Program-made: the position numbers and the translations under genes | Part shown: positions 1 to 10,577 of the stretch, piece after piece | Numbering within the stretch: position 1 is the first letter of the stretch | Layout of the letters: each line of letters starts with the position of its first letter | The notes under the pieces: generated by a model | Told to the model about the DNA's origin: nothing | Database searches by the model: none | What the model saw: only the letters and a program-made list of their open reading frames with translations | NCBI RefSeq assembly: GCF_007859935.1 | Contig: NZ_SJPO01000007.1 | Coordinates: 310,001 to 374,000 of the forward strand | Direction: 5' to 3' | Source: Posidoniimonas polymericola | GTDB lineage: Bacteria > Planctomycetota > Planctomycetia > Pirellulales > Lacipirellulaceae | DNA length: 64,000 bases

Positions 1-362
1 AACTGGAGTTCTTCGCCAAGACTCCCACCGTCTGGGACGAGACCCGAGTGATCACTGCGGAAGTCGGCGAGTACGCGGTTCTGGCGCGTCGCAACGGAGC
101 CGACTGGTTCGTCGGGGCGTTGAACAACGGGCAGGAACGAGTGCTTGATGTGCCGCTCGACTTCCTCAACCCCGGAGAGGTTTTTAGCGCACGGATCTAT
201 TCGGACGACCCGGACGCTAAGACGTCAACCAACGTGCGGATCGACAGCCGGAATGTGGCGGCCGCGGACCGGTTGCGCATGCGTCTGCAGCCCAACGGTG
301 GTCAGGCTGTATGGATAACGCCGGACAAGCTGGCGCAGCGTGGGGCCAGGGAAGATCGCTAG
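1..362 (+). CDS. GH97 family alpha-glucosidase, C-terminal fragment
   Basis: This is the 3' end of a gene that began before the window; the reading frame opens at base 3. The visible 119 codons match the C-terminal beta-sandwich of glycoside hydrolase family 97. The segment 'KTPTVWDETRV', followed by a Y-x-V-L-A-R-R-x-G-x-x-W-F-V-G-A-L-N pattern and ending with 'GGQAVWI', is the typical end of these retaining or inverting alpha-glucosidases/alpha-galactosidases. The catalytic barrel lies outside the window, so specificity cannot be read. A GTG at 48 is internal and not the start. It converges on the AraC-type gene beyond a 304-base gap. The family call rests on recognised sequence pattern only. 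Confidence 0.72.
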   Translation, partial: LEFFAKTPTVWDETRVITAEVGEYAVLARRNGADWFVGALNNGQERVLDVPLDFLNPGEVFSARIYSDDPDAKTSTNVRIDSRNVAAADRLRMRLQPNGGQAVWITPDKLAQRGAREDR

Positions 363-666
363 CCCATTCTGGTGCTGTCGCAATAGTTGAAGGCGCCCAG
401 CATGATCCCTTCTCTTTCGACTGCGCGTAGTAGAACACGTGCTTCGAGAGGCTTGTCGGTTCGGTGTGGCGCGAGCGTTTAAGCAACTTGGCTTTCCTGT
501 GCGAAGATTTCCCGAGTTGCGTTCTCGAGGATTCATCGCCTACCACAATAAGCGCCGTACGCGTCAAAAACTTAATGGTGTCGGGCCCCTCGCGTCCGCT
601 CTTCGGCGCCTCAATAGCCTACGGTAGGCTTGCCCAGCTTCGGCATCGCCGCCGCGGCGATTTGCG
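363..666. other. Intergenic gap between convergent genes, with a hairpin
   Basis: I see no credible gene here; short open frames have no start signal or recognisable product. A perfect 7-bp hairpin with a 3-base loop (645-661, ATCGCCG/CGGCGAT) lies 5 bases beyond the stop of the AraC-type gene on the minus strand. It could help end that transcript, but no T-run follows it. Confidence 0.4.
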
Positions 667-1440
667 TCAGCCTTGCGCTTCGCTTCGTGTTGTTTGTTCG
701 CGAAATGACCGGGGGGTTTGATTCATCTCGGCCTTGAACAGCCGTGAGAAGTGGCTCGCGTCGTAGAAGCCGGTGCGGACTGCAATCGACTCTAAGGTTA
801 GTGACGTCTCTCGGAGCATCAGGCACGCGGCGTTGATGCGTACATGAGTGACGTACTTCGCGGGGGTCTGGCGGAACAGCTGTTTGAACACACGCTTAAA
901 CTGACTGACCGACAAGTGCGAGAGTTCAGCAAGGTTTTCCAGAGTGATCTTTTCTTCATAGTGATTCGTGATGTGCGTGATCGCCTCGTTGAGCCGTTCG
1001 TAGGGTGCAAGCATGGCTCCCGCTTTCGCGAGGTCGTACATCATGCCCGCGACTCCCACGGTTCTGCCGCGTGAGTCCAGCAGCGGGATCTTTGTCTCAA
1101 CGTACCAGCGCAACACCCCCGAGGCGTTGGGAACCGCACAAACGTGGTCGGTGAGCGGATTGCCGCTTTCGATTATGGCGGCGTCCGCGCTCCGGTACCT
1201 GTCTGCGACTTGGGGAAGGAACAAGTCGTGATCGGTTCTTCCAATCACGAGCCGCTCGTCGCACAGGCCGAGCGCCTCGAGCAGTGCTGCGTTGATGTGG
1301 ACGAAACGTCCCTGCAGGTCCTTGGCGAAAAAGTAGGTCGCGGGCAAATGGTCGAGAAGTTCAAGCAATTGCAGAGGACTTCCGACGCTTTCGAAGAAGC
1401 TGTGGCGGGTGGCGTCAGCGGTTGCGTGCTCTGCCGGCAT
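667..1440 (-). CDS. AraC-family transcriptional regulator with N-terminal PAS domain
   Basis: This 257-residue cytoplasmic regulator has a PAS domain at about residues 24-140 ('LPATYFFAKDLQGRFVHIN', and further on 'VGVAGMMYDL') and an AraC-type double helix-turn-helix at about 155-250. The latter carries 'LSVSQFKRVFKQLF' in the first HTH and 'SIAVRTGFYDASHFSRLFK' in the second. PAS-AraC regulators in planctomycetes usually control nearby sugar genes, so it may control the divergent or downstream DUF4432/cupin/Gfo block; that is inference. The ATG at 1440 has no Shine-Dalgarno but sits just after an extended -10 box, suggesting a leaderless mRNA (see 1441-1466). What ligand the PAS domain senses is not visible. 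Confidence 0.88.
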   Translation of the reverse strand: MPAEHATADATRHSFFESVGSPLQLLELLDHLPATYFFAKDLQGRFVHINAALLEALGLCDERLVIGRTDHDLFLPQVADRYRSADAAIIESGNPLTDHVCAVPNASGVLRWYVETKIPLLDSRGRTVGVAGMMYDLAKAGAMLAPYERLNEAITHITNHYEEKITLENLAELSHLSVSQFKRVFKQLFRQTPAKYVTHVRINAACLMLRETSLTLESIAVRTGFYDASHFSRLFKAEMNQTPRSFREQTTRSEAQG

Positions 1441-1466
1441 GAGCTGATTATACCAGAAGTCAGCTC
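1441..1466 (-). promoter_or_regulatory. Extended -10 promoter inside an inverted repeat, araC-type gene
   Basis: On the minus strand TGGTATAAT (a perfect extended -10) ends 6 bases before the ATG of the AraC-type gene, so transcription would begin at or next to the start codon. The -10 lies within a perfect 7-bp inverted repeat GAGCTGA-N12-TCAGCTC (1441-1447 and 1460-1466), which looks like an autoregulatory operator. No good -35 is visible, as expected for extended -10 promoters. No ribosome binding site precedes the ATG. Confidence 0.5.
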
Positions 1467-1620
1467 CATTTTACCTTGCCAAAACACCACCGCCGGCAGG
1501 ATACTCGACCCATCGGCGGTGACTTTTCGAGTCGCGATAGCGAACGGGTCGAGCTTCGGAGCGACTAGTTTTCCACTGAACGCTGTGGACGCGTTGATTG
1601 TTGTAGCGGCTGAGAATTCA

Positions 1621-2772
1621 CTAAACAGTCGGACTCCAGCCGGCCACCGGTTGATCTTGAATGTTGGGGCGATGGTCCCCCTGTATCTGGTTGATCGTGC
1701 GGACGGCTGATACTACGTCCGACGGCGTTGCGAGGTACTCGAAGCAGAGTTGGCAAACCACCGCTCCGTATGGCGGTAGTCGATGTGTGCGGCCCTGCTC
1801 CTTCTCAAATGAATGCGGGTTGGGGTAGTTGGTTCCCGGTTCAAGCCCTACGACGTAGCCATCCGATGCTGCTCGGGGGTTCTTCCAGAATGTGAAACAC
1901 GGCATCGAGCCCGCGTCGTAGCCGAGGCTCACACCGCTTTGGGCAGCCTCGTCCTGCAAGACAACTCTGGATTGCGAATGCTGATCGGTTAACAGACGTA
2001 GGTAATAGGCTTGTTCCGTCAGCATCGAGCCAGCTGGCCCAATCTGATCCCAGGTTTCCATTGTTTGGCCTGAAAATGCATCTCGAGGCGCCGCCGTATC
2101 GAGGGGCGCCACTATGCGAGTGCCGCTTTGCAGTAGCGGTAGTCCTATGTTGAGATGGTAGAGGAGTTGGGCGTTAGTGGAACTTTCCGAGAGGTTCTCG
2201 ATCGAATCGCAGAGCGTAAATCCTTTTTGACCGCGTCGAGTCGTGAGTTTGGTTGTAAGGCGGAGTTTGGCGAAATGAAACCTAGTCTCTTCCACGATCC
2301 CGGTTACGGTGATCGATTCCGCTGTTGGGTCGGCTTCGATTTCGAGGTGGCGCGCCGGCAGATTGGCGATGCGACCATGCAGCGGGTAACGCAGCACTCC
2401 CTCTTCGGAGAACTCCGGCGCCCCGTTGGTTTGCAGGCCGCACCGCACCAGGAGCTCGTCAAACCCGTCCAGCCACGCGAGGCCGCTCGGCTCGGCAAGG
2501 TTAACGTAGTTCGGATGGACCGGACCTCGCACTGGAGATTGCCAGCCGATACGCGTCCCGTCATAGGTCATGTCCCAAATCCCCATCCCGCGGGTAGGGA
2601 GGATTTTGATCGCGAGATTGCCGTTCTTTACGGTAAGCAGATCGACGCCGTCCGACAGCCCTCCCGACAGCCGTTCAAACTGGAAGGAGAAGTCGGGAAG
2701 CTCCGGAACTTCAACTTCGGCATAGCCTGATTGACGCTGTGATTGGTAGAGGTCCCACTTGCGGTTTGACAT
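1621..2772 (-). CDS. DUF4432 family protein (aldose-1-epimerase-like fold)
   Basis: A 383-residue cytoplasmic protein without a signal peptide. The stretch 'LAIKILPTRGMGIWDM', with 'GWQSP' and 'WLDGFDELLVRCGL' downstream, is characteristic of DUF4432, a galactose-mutarotase-like supersandwich family. These genes commonly sit with Gfo/Idh/MocA dehydrogenases, cupins and sugar isomerases, as here, and are thought to bind or epimerise sugars or keto-sugars; no specific reaction can be assigned. The start at 2772 has AGGA 5 bases upstream. It is divergent from the cupin gene across 159 bases, which probably hold the control region of both units. It is downstream of, and in the same direction as, the AraC-type gene but separated from it by 180 bases. 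Confidence 0.8.
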   Translation of the reverse strand: MSNRKWDLYQSQRQSGYAEVEVPELPDFSFQFERLSGGLSDGVDLLTVKNGNLAIKILPTRGMGIWDMTYDGTRIGWQSPVRGPVHPNYVNLAEPSGLAWLDGFDELLVRCGLQTNGAPEFSEEGVLRYPLHGRIANLPARHLEIEADPTAESITVTGIVEETRFHFAKLRLTTKLTTRRGQKGFTLCDSIENLSESSTNAQLLYHLNIGLPLLQSGTRIVAPLDTAAPRDAFSGQTMETWDQIGPAGSMLTEQAYYLRLLTDQHSQSRVVLQDEAAQSGVSLGYDAGSMPCFTFWKNPRAASDGYVVGLEPGTNYPNPHSFEKEQGRTHRLPPYGAVVCQLCFEYLATPSDVVSAVRTINQIQGDHRPNIQDQPVAGWSPTV

Positions 2773-2782
2773 CGTCGTCCTG

Positions 2783-2813
2783 ATTGTAATGAAGGCAAGA
2801 AACGCGGTCTCAA
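2783..2813 (-). promoter_or_regulatory. Candidate promoter of the DUF4432 gene
   Basis: On the minus strand TTGAGA (2808-2813) and TACAAT (2783-2788) are separated by 19 bases and lie 11 bases upstream of the ATG at 2772. Both boxes match the sigma-70 consensus at five of six positions, but the spacing is long, so this is tentative. Confidence 0.3.
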
Positions 2814-2931
2814 TGCGAACAGGGCGTTCGCGTCAGGTGGCCCGTCCCGAATCTATCCACTTTTCGAGTCCATCTCTTTCCCAAGATCTGCCAGCACGAA
2901 GCGCACAGGTCGCCTACCAACTTAGCTCTTC

Positions 2932-4167
2932 ATGACTCAATTCGCATCCTCCGAAAGTGTACATGCGGCTCTTGATCGGGCGCTCGACGCCGGTGAAGGG
3001 CTGCTGCGTCTTACTCCGACCTGGGTGCCACGGAGCTTCCTGCATCCGGGCAGGCGGATTCGGCTGCACCCGGATGACTACTACTCCTACGGCGGAGAGC
3101 GTGGTGGCATCGACGAACGTTGGTTCGCCAGCACCACCGACGCAGCAAACGAAGGACGCGTCTGGCACGAGGGACAAAGTCTTGTGCTGTTTGAGGGGGA
3201 ACGATTCCTGCTGAAGGACGCGGTCCAAGAGGCGGGCGCCCGGGTGATCGGGCAGCCGATGTGGGAGCGGCACCAACGCTGGCCCGTGTACTCGAAATTC
3301 TTTGACAACATGGGTCCCATACCGCACCACATGCATCAGCGGTTTGAAGACGCCAAGCTGGTTGGCCAGGAAGGAAAGCCAGAGAGCTACTACTTCCCCC
3401 CCCAGTACAACAACTGTGACAACAACTTCCCGTACACCTTCATGGGGCTGGAGCCGGGCACAACCAAGGACCAACTCCGCCGTTGCTTGGAAAACTGGGC
3501 CAAAGGCGACAACGGCATCCTTGATTTGTCGAAAGCATATCGCCTCAAACGTGGCTCGGGCTGGCTCATTCCGCCGGGCGTCCTGCACGCTCCAGGTTCA
3601 CTGTGCACCTACGAACCGCAGTGGGGTAGCGACGTCTTCGGGATGTATCAGAGTCTCGTAGAAGGGAGAGTCGTGCCGTGGTCGTTGCTGGTTAAAGACA
3701 TGCCAGCCGACAAGCACAGCGACCTCGATTTCATAATTGGACAGTTGGACTGGGAAAGAAACGTAGACCCCGAATTCAAAGACAACAATTACCTGGAGCC
3801 CATCACCGCGGAATCGGGGGAAGGCTGGCGTGACGATTGGATTGTCTATGGCGAGGTCGACGGTGCTCAGTTGTTTAGCGCTAGGCGTCTCACGCTGCAG
3901 CCCGGCGCCAGATGCGTGCTCAAGGATCCCGGGGCGAGTGGATGGATAACCGTGCAGGGGAAGGGCCGTATTGGTCGCCTCCCACTACAGACTCCCACCA
4001 TGATTTGCTTCGGAGCAGACACGGAAGACGAGGTCTTTATTACCCATGAGGCGGCGACCCGGGGTGTCGAAGTCGAGAACACTGGCAGCGAGCCGCTAGA
4101 GAGTCTCCGTTACTTCGGTCCCGACACGTTTGCAGAGGTGCCTAAGGTCGGCGGGCGCAGGAAATAG
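2932..4167 (+). CDS. Cupin-fold sugar isomerase-like protein
   Basis: A 411-residue protein related to the cupin/mannose-6-phosphate isomerase superfamily. A metal-binding cluster 'HHMHQ' (H132, H133, H135) and '[15 protein letters not shown]' near residue 215 supply the paired histidine motifs of a cupin site; a second beta-barrel fills the C-terminal third ('[24 protein letters not shown]'). No signal peptide is seen, so it should be cytoplasmic. It heads a co-directional run with a TIM-barrel isomerase, two Gfo/Idh/MocA oxidoreductases and a DUF1080 protein. A role in isomerising or binding a sugar or keto-sugar from that pathway is likely, but the substrate is unknown. No convincing ribosome binding site precedes the ATG, so the start is uncertain by a few codons. 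Confidence 0.72.
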   Translation: MTQFASSESVHAALDRALDAGEGLLRLTPTWVPRSFLHPGRRIRLHPDDYYSYGGERGGIDERWFASTTDAANEGRVWHEGQSLVLFEGERFLLKDAVQEAGARVIGQPMWERHQRWPVYSKFFDNMGPIPHHMHQRFEDAKLVGQEGKPESYYFPPQYNNCDNNFPYTFMGLEPGTTKDQLRRCLENWAKGDNGILDLSKAYRLKRGSGWLIPPGVLHAPGSLCTYEPQWGSDVFGMYQSLVEGRVVPWSLLVKDMPADKHSDLDFIIGQLDWERNVDPEFKDNNYLEPITAESGEGWRDDWIVYGEVDGAQLFSARRLTLQPGARCVLKDPGASGWITVQGKGRIGRLPLQTPTMICFGADTEDEVFITHEAATRGVEVENTGSEPLESLRYFGPDTFAEVPKVGGRRK

Positions 4168-4222
4168 GGTCGTCAAACTCGACCGCGAGCGGATCCATTT
4201 GAATAACCACCGTCAGGAACTC

Positions 4223-5240
4223 ATGAGCAATTGCGCGCCAAAACTGCACAACGCAATGTGGCCCGGCGTGGTCGGCAAGGGCGACGACGCCGGGCAGGAA
4301 CCAGCGATACGGCTGGGACGTATGCTTGACCTAACGTGCGCCGCCGAGGCTGGCGGGCAGAAGTTCGACGGCGTTGACCTCTTCCTCTACTCTCCCCACA
4401 TCGACCCAAGTTCGGGAGACTACGAACTTCGATTGCTCGCCGAGTCGATCCAGCGGCGCGGCCTCGAGATCGGCTCGCTAGTGGCGCCGGTCTGGCCCGG
4501 CACGATGGGCGATTCCGCCATGGGCGACGCGGAGGCTCGTGCGAAGTTCCTCTCTGCTGTTGAGTCCGCGTGCCGCGTTGCCCGTTTGTTTGACGACTGC
4601 GGCGCGCGGAAATCGGGCGTCATCCGCATCGACTCGGCCGAGTTCGGAGTCAACAAGTGGAAGAGCGATCCCCTGAGCGGCACCAAGCTGATTGCCGAGA
4701 CTTTTCGTGAGGCCGCGAGAATCGCAGCGGACGCGGGCCAACGCCTGGCGGCGGAGGGGGAGATCTGCTGGGCGGGCATGCACAGCTGGCGAGACATGCT
4801 CGACCTCCTCGAGGAAGTCGACATGCCACAAACGCTCGGGTTCCAGGCGGACCTCGCCCACACCTACCTCTACCTATTGGGGTACAACGCTCCTGAGCAC
4901 GCCATGCTCGGGGCCGACTACTGCGAAGAAGAGTTTTATTTGGCCTACCAACTGATGGTGGACAGACTCCGCCCTTGGACGATCGATCTGCACATCGCTC
5001 AAAACGACGGTGAGGTGTTCGGAGCGGGGTCCCATGACAGAACAGGCAAGCACTGCCTGCCGTCCGACCCCAACGGCAAGCTCGACATTGTGCGTTGTGC
5101 TTCGTACTGGCTTGAAGGGGCCGCATCGCGCGGCGTGCAGCACATCTGCTGGGATGGCTGCATGTTTCCCAACAGCGTCCTGGATTCTCCAGACACTTGG
5201 AATTCGGTGCTGGAAGTGATGATCAAAGTGCGAGACTTAC

Positions 5241-5254
<14 letters not shown>
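4223..5254 (+). CDS. Sugar phosphate isomerase/epimerase (xylose isomerase-like TIM barrel)
   Basis: 343 residues from the ATG at 4223, chosen because CAGGA lies just upstream; an open frame extends back into the cupin gene but has no signal there. The fold is the AP-endonuclease-2/xylose isomerase TIM barrel: '[11 protein letters not shown]' near the N-terminus, acidic metal-ligand candidates in '[10 protein letters not shown]' and '[13 protein letters not shown]', and '[10 protein letters not shown]' plus 'HICWDGCMF' towards the C-terminus. Such enzymes interconvert or epimerise sugars and keto-sugars, often next to Gfo/Idh/MocA dehydrogenases. The spacing to the cupin gene is 55 bases, and the next gene overlaps by up to 14 bases, so these are one transcription unit. 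The substrate is not evident. Confidence 0.78.
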
Positions 5255-6404
<1,150 letters not shown>

Positions 6405-6466
6405 CGAAACCCCGGCACGGATCACTGTGAGAGAAAGCGTTGTTTCAAAACGATTGGAATGAAGTA

Positions 6467-7216
6467 GTGAATGCCAATTCTCGTAGTTACTTCGTGGCGA
6501 CATTCGTCGCCGCGCTTCTCGCGTCGTCACCCAGCGGCGCCGGGGCTGCCGAGGAGGGGTTTGAGCCCATCTTCGATGGATCAACCCTCAAGAGCTGGGA
6601 CGGCAACCCCAAGCTGTGGCGGGTCGCGGACGGCGTGATCGTCGGTGAAACCAGCGACGAGAGTCCGTTGGAAAGCAATGAGTTCCTTATCTGGAGCGGT
6701 GAGGCTGATGACTTCGTTCTCCGCCTGGAGTTCCGCATCGCCGATCGTGGCGTTGGCAACTCTGGCGTGCAGTACCGGTCCAAGCGGTTAGAAGACGCGG
6801 GGCGTTGGGTGGTCGGAGGTTATCAGGCCGACATCGAAAGAACCAACAAGTACATGGGCATCCTCTACGAAGAGCAGGGCCGTGGCATACTCGCGCTGCG
6901 TGGCGAAGAAGTGCTCTTGGGCGGCTCCGCTAATGGCGTTCAACGACAGGTTGTCGGTTCAGTGGGGAATGCAGAAGAGATCGTCAATGACGTCCGAGCC
7001 GGCGAGTGGCAAGAGCTAGAGATTGTCGCCCAGGGCAATCGGCTTGAGCACAAGATAAATGGACGCACAACGGTGTTGGTTGTGGATAAAGACGAATCGA
7101 ACGCCGCCAACTCTGGTATTCTCGCGCTGCAGCTGCACCGTGGCGATGAGATGATGATTGAGTTTAAGAATATCCGCCTCAAGAAAATTGCCGAGGGGAA
7201 GGAAGCGTCGGAATGA
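6467..7216 (+). CDS. Secreted DUF1080 (3-keto-disaccharide hydrolase/lyase-type) protein
   Basis: About 249 residues. A signal peptide ('YFVATFVAALLASSPSGAGA') is followed by the DUF1080 concanavalin-like domain: 'GFEPIFDGSTLKSWDG', 'LWRVADGVIVGETS', 'RIADRGVGNSGVQYRS', 'ADIERTNKYMGILYE', and a C-terminal 'IKFKNIRLKK'-like strand. Members of this family have been described as 3-keto-glucoside hydrolases or lyases that act after a Gfo/Idh/MocA enzyme oxidises the C3 hydroxyl. Flanking Gfo/Idh/MocA genes on both sides fit that model. The GTG at 6467 gives a normal signal peptide; a TTG at 6440 would lengthen the N-terminus. The stop overlaps the next start as ATGA, indicating translational coupling. 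The protein is predicted to be periplasmic. Confidence 0.85.
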   Translation: MNANSRSYFVATFVAALLASSPSGAGAAEEGFEPIFDGSTLKSWDGNPKLWRVADGVIVGETSDESPLESNEFLIWSGEADDFVLRLEFRIADRGVGNSGVQYRSKRLEDAGRWVVGGYQADIERTNKYMGILYEEQGRGILALRGEEVLLGGSANGVQRQVVGSVGNAEEIVNDVRAGEWQELEIVAQGNRLEHKINGRTTVLVVDKDESNAANSGILALQLHRGDEMMIEFKNIRLKKIAEGKEASE

Positions 7217-8529
7217 CAGAAAGCACCCACACGGCCCTCGCAAGCGAGGGAGAAATGACCACGACGCCCAGCCGCCGAGGCTTCTTGAAGACCGCCGCCA
7301 GAGCGGCCGCTGTCATCGGCGCCCCATTGATAGTGCCGGCATCTGCGCTCGGGCGGAACGGACAGACCCCACCAAGCGAGCGTATCACAGTCGGTGGCCT
7401 TGGCATCGGCCCTCGCGGGCGAACCGACCTGGCGTGCTTCCTTTCCGAACGGGACGCGCAGTTTATCGCCGTGTGCGACGCACAGAAAAGCCGCCGTGAG
7501 ATTGTCAAGCGTACGGTCGATGGACACTACCAGAACACCGACTGTGAGTCCCTGCGTCACCCTGACGAACTGCTTCACCGCGATGACATCGACGCCGTGC
7601 TAATCGCCACCGGCGACCGTTGGCACACGATGGCTTCAATATTGGCTGCGCGCGCGGGCAAAGATATCTACTGCGAGAAGCCCTGCTCGATGACGATCGA
7701 GGAAAGCTTGGCGCTGGCCGACACTATTCAACGTTATGGCAGGATCTATCAAGCGGGGACGCAACGACGGACCATCCCGAACTTCAAATTCGCGGTAGAT
7801 TTGGTGCACACCGGCAAACTCGGTCGGCTGCACACGATGCACGCCCACACACTCAGCCCTGCGGCAACTCGCGAATGGTTGCCGGAGGCGCCGCTACCTG
7901 GGAAGGAAGAGGTCGACTGGGACCTGTGGCTTGGACCGGCGCCCTGGCGTCCGTACAACCCAACGTACGTGGCGGGCGGCTGGCGGGATCACTACGACCT
8001 CCACAGCGGCGGATTCCTGGAGTGGGGAGCCCACACAGTGGATTTGTGCCAGTGGGCTAACCAATCCGAAGACACCGCCCCCGTCTACTACGAGCCGTGG
8101 GGCACCAGCGTCACTGCAACCTACGCGAACGGCGTGAAGCTCCAAATGCGTGACCGCGACACGGGGTGGCTCGGTCTCGGCACGTGCCCCGTTCGCTTCG
8201 AGGGAGACGAGGGCTGGATCGAAACAGGCGACAGCGGAAAGTTCGCAGTCTACCCCGAGTCGCTGCGGTCGGAGCTGGCGGTGCCCGAGATGGCCGGCAC
8301 CGACCCGAGGCATCACGTAAGGCAGTTCCTCGATAGCGTCCGCACGCGGCAAGCTTGTTCCGCGAATGAGAAGGTGGCCTCCCAGTCCCACATCGCGTCG
8401 CACGCGGCGACGATTGCGTGGCGGATCGGTGAGGATCTCAGGTTCGACCCCGTTAAGAATGAATTCTCGGGACACGAGATCGCGAATCGATACCTCTCCC
8501 GTGCAGTCCGCGAGCCGTGGCGTATCTAG
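7213..8529 (+). CDS. Tat-exported Gfo/Idh/MocA family oxidoreductase
   Basis: 438 residues with a twin-arginine signal 'SRRGFLKTAARAAAVIGAP', so it is exported folded with its bound cofactor. The Rossmann motif is 'ITVGGLGIGPRGRTDLACF', followed by 'DIYCEKPCSMT' (the family EKP motif) and 'GGFLEWGAHTVDLCQWA' in the C-terminal domain. Exported members with tightly bound NAD(P) are frequent in planctomycetes and Bacteroidota and are partnered with DUF1080 proteins in 3-keto-glycoside processing. It overlaps the DUF1080 gene by 4 bases (ATGA). A start at 7255 ('MTTTPSRRGF') would also keep the Tat signal and may be the true one. The substrate is unknown. Confidence 0.88.
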   Translation: MTESTHTALASEGEMTTTPSRRGFLKTAARAAAVIGAPLIVPASALGRNGQTPPSERITVGGLGIGPRGRTDLACFLSERDAQFIAVCDAQKSRREIVKRTVDGHYQNTDCESLRHPDELLHRDDIDAVLIATGDRWHTMASILAARAGKDIYCEKPCSMTIEESLALADTIQRYGRIYQAGTQRRTIPNFKFAVDLVHTGKLGRLHTMHAHTLSPAATREWLPEAPLPGKEEVDWDLWLGPAPWRPYNPTYVAGGWRDHYDLHSGGFLEWGAHTVDLCQWANQSEDTAPVYYEPWGTSVTATYANGVKLQMRDRDTGWLGLGTCPVRFEGDEGWIETGDSGKFAVYPESLRSELAVPEMAGTDPRHHVRQFLDSVRTRQACSANEKVASQSHIASHAATIAWRIGEDLRFDPVKNEFSGHEIANRYLSRAVREPWRI

Positions 8530-8599
8530 GCACTATTGGCAAATTGAATCGAAAGTTAACTAACGCCGTCGGTAGACCGGCGATAAAGAGAGGCCCACC

Positions 8600-10510
8600 A
8601 TGGTTCGAAGATTGGTCCCCGCAGCGGTTCTGGCTTGGTTGCTGACTGGCTCCGCGGCCCTGCTGATGGCCGCCGATCGGCCAACACCCGAAGAGCTTGT
8701 CAGGATCTTACAGTCTGATGACGCGTCCCCCCACGACAGGGCGCTTGCCTGCGAGCAGCTAGGCGTATCGGGGTCTGACGAGGCGGTTCCAACGCTTGCC
8801 GCGCTGCTAGACGACCCAGGGTTCTCGCATTATGCGCGGTACGCACTTCAAATCATGCCGGGTTCCGCCTCGGGTGAGGCTCTGCGCTCGGCGCTAAACC
8901 GGCTGGATGGCGACCTGCTCGTGGGCGTTATCAACTCGGTTGGCGCCAGACACGACCAACGTGCTGTCGAAAGGCTCGAAGAGCTGGCGGCAGCAGGCGA
9001 CCCCGACGCAGCGGTCGCGGCAGCCTCCGCTTTGGCGAGCATTGACGCCAGCCGCTTCGAAATGTTTCTTGCGAGCACCACTCCGGCCTCTCGCGGCCAC
9101 TTGGACGACGCGGTTCTCGCGTGTGCAGAGCGGCTCGCAGAGCAGGGCCAAACGAGTTTAGCGGCAGCGATGCTAAGAACCCTCGAGGAGAGCAATCCGA
9201 CGGATGCAGTACGAGCTGCCGCCATTCTCGGCATTGTGCGGCACAGTCAGTCGAGCGACCGGGCTAACCTGGTGAAGAACCTGCTTGCAAGCGATGACGA
9301 TTGGGAATTCACCGTCGGACTTCAGGCCGCTGTACAGGGCGAAGCTCCGGGCGGCGCAACACTGCTGGCAGCCGCAATCAGACCGGAGAGCCCAAGTCGC
9401 CACGTGCGGATTATCCGCGCTCTCCGTGTCCTTGGTGACCACGCCACGGTCGGGGTCGCTCGCGAGGCCGCCGGGAGCGACCTACTAGCAGTGCGTGCCG
9501 AGGGAATTAAAGCCGTCGGCGCCCTCGGCGACGCATCGGACGCCCCACTGCTGATGCGTCTTGCCCTGGCAGAAGATGATGCGAGCGAAGCGGCTCGGCA
9601 TTCACTGGTCGAGATTAAAGATCATGGGTTGGACGAGGCGCTCGTAGCGATGCTAAAAGAGTCCGATGCCAACTCCCGCGCCCTGGCAGCAGAGCTGATC
9701 GGTCGCAGACGCGTCACCGCTGGCGCGGGAGCCCTGATCGACGCTGCACGCCTTGCGGACGAGCCCGCCGTTCGTGTCGCGGCGCTGGAAGCGGCTGGAC
9801 GCCTAGCGGTGGGAGAGACGTTGCCAGCGCTGCTGGATCTAGCCGCGAATTCACGCTCAGTAGCAGAACGCACGCTTGCCGAGCAGGCGAGTTTGGCCGC
9901 CGCATCCCGCCTCACTGACCGTGAACAGGCAGCGGGTCTAATTGCCGATCGCCTCCTCAAGGCGCCTTACGATCAGGCAAGTGTCTTGCTCAACGTGCTG
10001 GCGACTATCGGCGGAACGCGCTCGCTCGAGATCGTGGCGGCAACGGCGCAGAAGCCAGATCGTGATCTGCAAGACCAGGCGACTCGAGTGTTGGGAGCAT
10101 GGCGAACGCCCGACGCAGCGCCGGTTCTTCAGGGACTTGCCAGCTCCAACCATCCGTTCTCGGTCCGGGCGTTGCGGGGTTACCTGCGTATCGCGCGGCA
10201 GTTGGAAGCTTCGGAGAGCGAACGGTTGAGGATGTGCCGTGAGGCCTTGGGGATAGCAAGTCGCGACGAGGAGAAGCTGCTTGCATTGCGAATACTGGAG
10301 CGGATCCCTTCCGTCGAAGGGCTGGAGATCGCGTCCGGCGAGTTGACTGGTGACCGTCTGGGCAAGCAGGCTAGCGAATCGGTCGTCCAGATAGCCGAGG
10401 CAGTAGCGCCTTCTCATTCTGCCGCCGCGGCTACCGCTGCAAAGCTCGTTCTCAAAACAGGCGGGAGCGACGACGTGATATCCCGCGCTAAGAGGCTCAC
10501 AACAGAGTAG
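8600..10510 (+). CDS. Secreted HEAT-repeat protein
   Basis: 636 residues. A signal peptide at the N-terminus ('LVPAAVLAWLLTGSAALLMA') is followed by an almost continuous alpha-solenoid: repeated units such as 'RALACEQLGVSGSDEAVPTLAALLDD', 'AAAGDPDAAVAAASALASI' and 'RAEGIKAVGALGDASDAPLLMRLAL' have the HEAT/PBS-lyase-type pattern of alanine-rich helices with a conserved D/A-x-x-A-L spacing. No catalytic motif is visible. In planctomycetes such proteins often accompany exported sugar-processing enzymes and may be scaffolds; that is inference. It lies 70 bases after the Tat-exported oxidoreductase and 67 bases before an FG-GAP protein, so it may belong to the same long transcript. Confidence 0.8.
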   Translation: MVRRLVPAAVLAWLLTGSAALLMAADRPTPEELVRILQSDDASPHDRALACEQLGVSGSDEAVPTLAALLDDPGFSHYARYALQIMPGSASGEALRSALNRLDGDLLVGVINSVGARHDQRAVERLEELAAAGDPDAAVAAASALASIDASRFEMFLASTTPASRGHLDDAVLACAERLAEQGQTSLAAAMLRTLEESNPTDAVRAAAILGIVRHSQSSDRANLVKNLLASDDDWEFTVGLQAAVQGEAPGGATLLAAAIRPESPSRHVRIIRALRVLGDHATVGVAREAAGSDLLAVRAEGIKAVGALGDASDAPLLMRLALAEDDASEAARHSLVEIKDHGLDEALVAMLKESDANSRALAAELIGRRRVTAGAGALIDAARLADEPAVRVAALEAAGRLAVGETLPALLDLAANSRSVAERTLAEQASLAAASRLTDREQAAGLIADRLLKAPYDQASVLLNVLATIGGTRSLEIVAATAQKPDRDLQDQATRVLGAWRTPDAAPVLQGLASSNHPFSVRALRGYLRIARQLEASESERLRMCREALGIASRDEEKLLALRILERIPSVEGLEIASGELTGDRLGKQASESVVQIAEAVAPSHSAAAATAAKLVLKTGGSDDVISRAKRLTTE

Positions 10511-10577
10511 TCTCCGAGGTCGCGGCTGAAATTCTATTCTATTCGTTGACGCTCGATTGTTTTTAGGATTTTGAGAA

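Noticed and set aside
439-721. Short open frames in the gap after the GH97 fragment
   Set aside because: No start signals, no recognisable product, and two frames overlap each other on the same strand.
2155-2730. A 191-codon plus-strand frame opposite the DUF4432 gene
   Set aside because: The DUF4432 frame has family motifs over its full length; the opposite frame has none.
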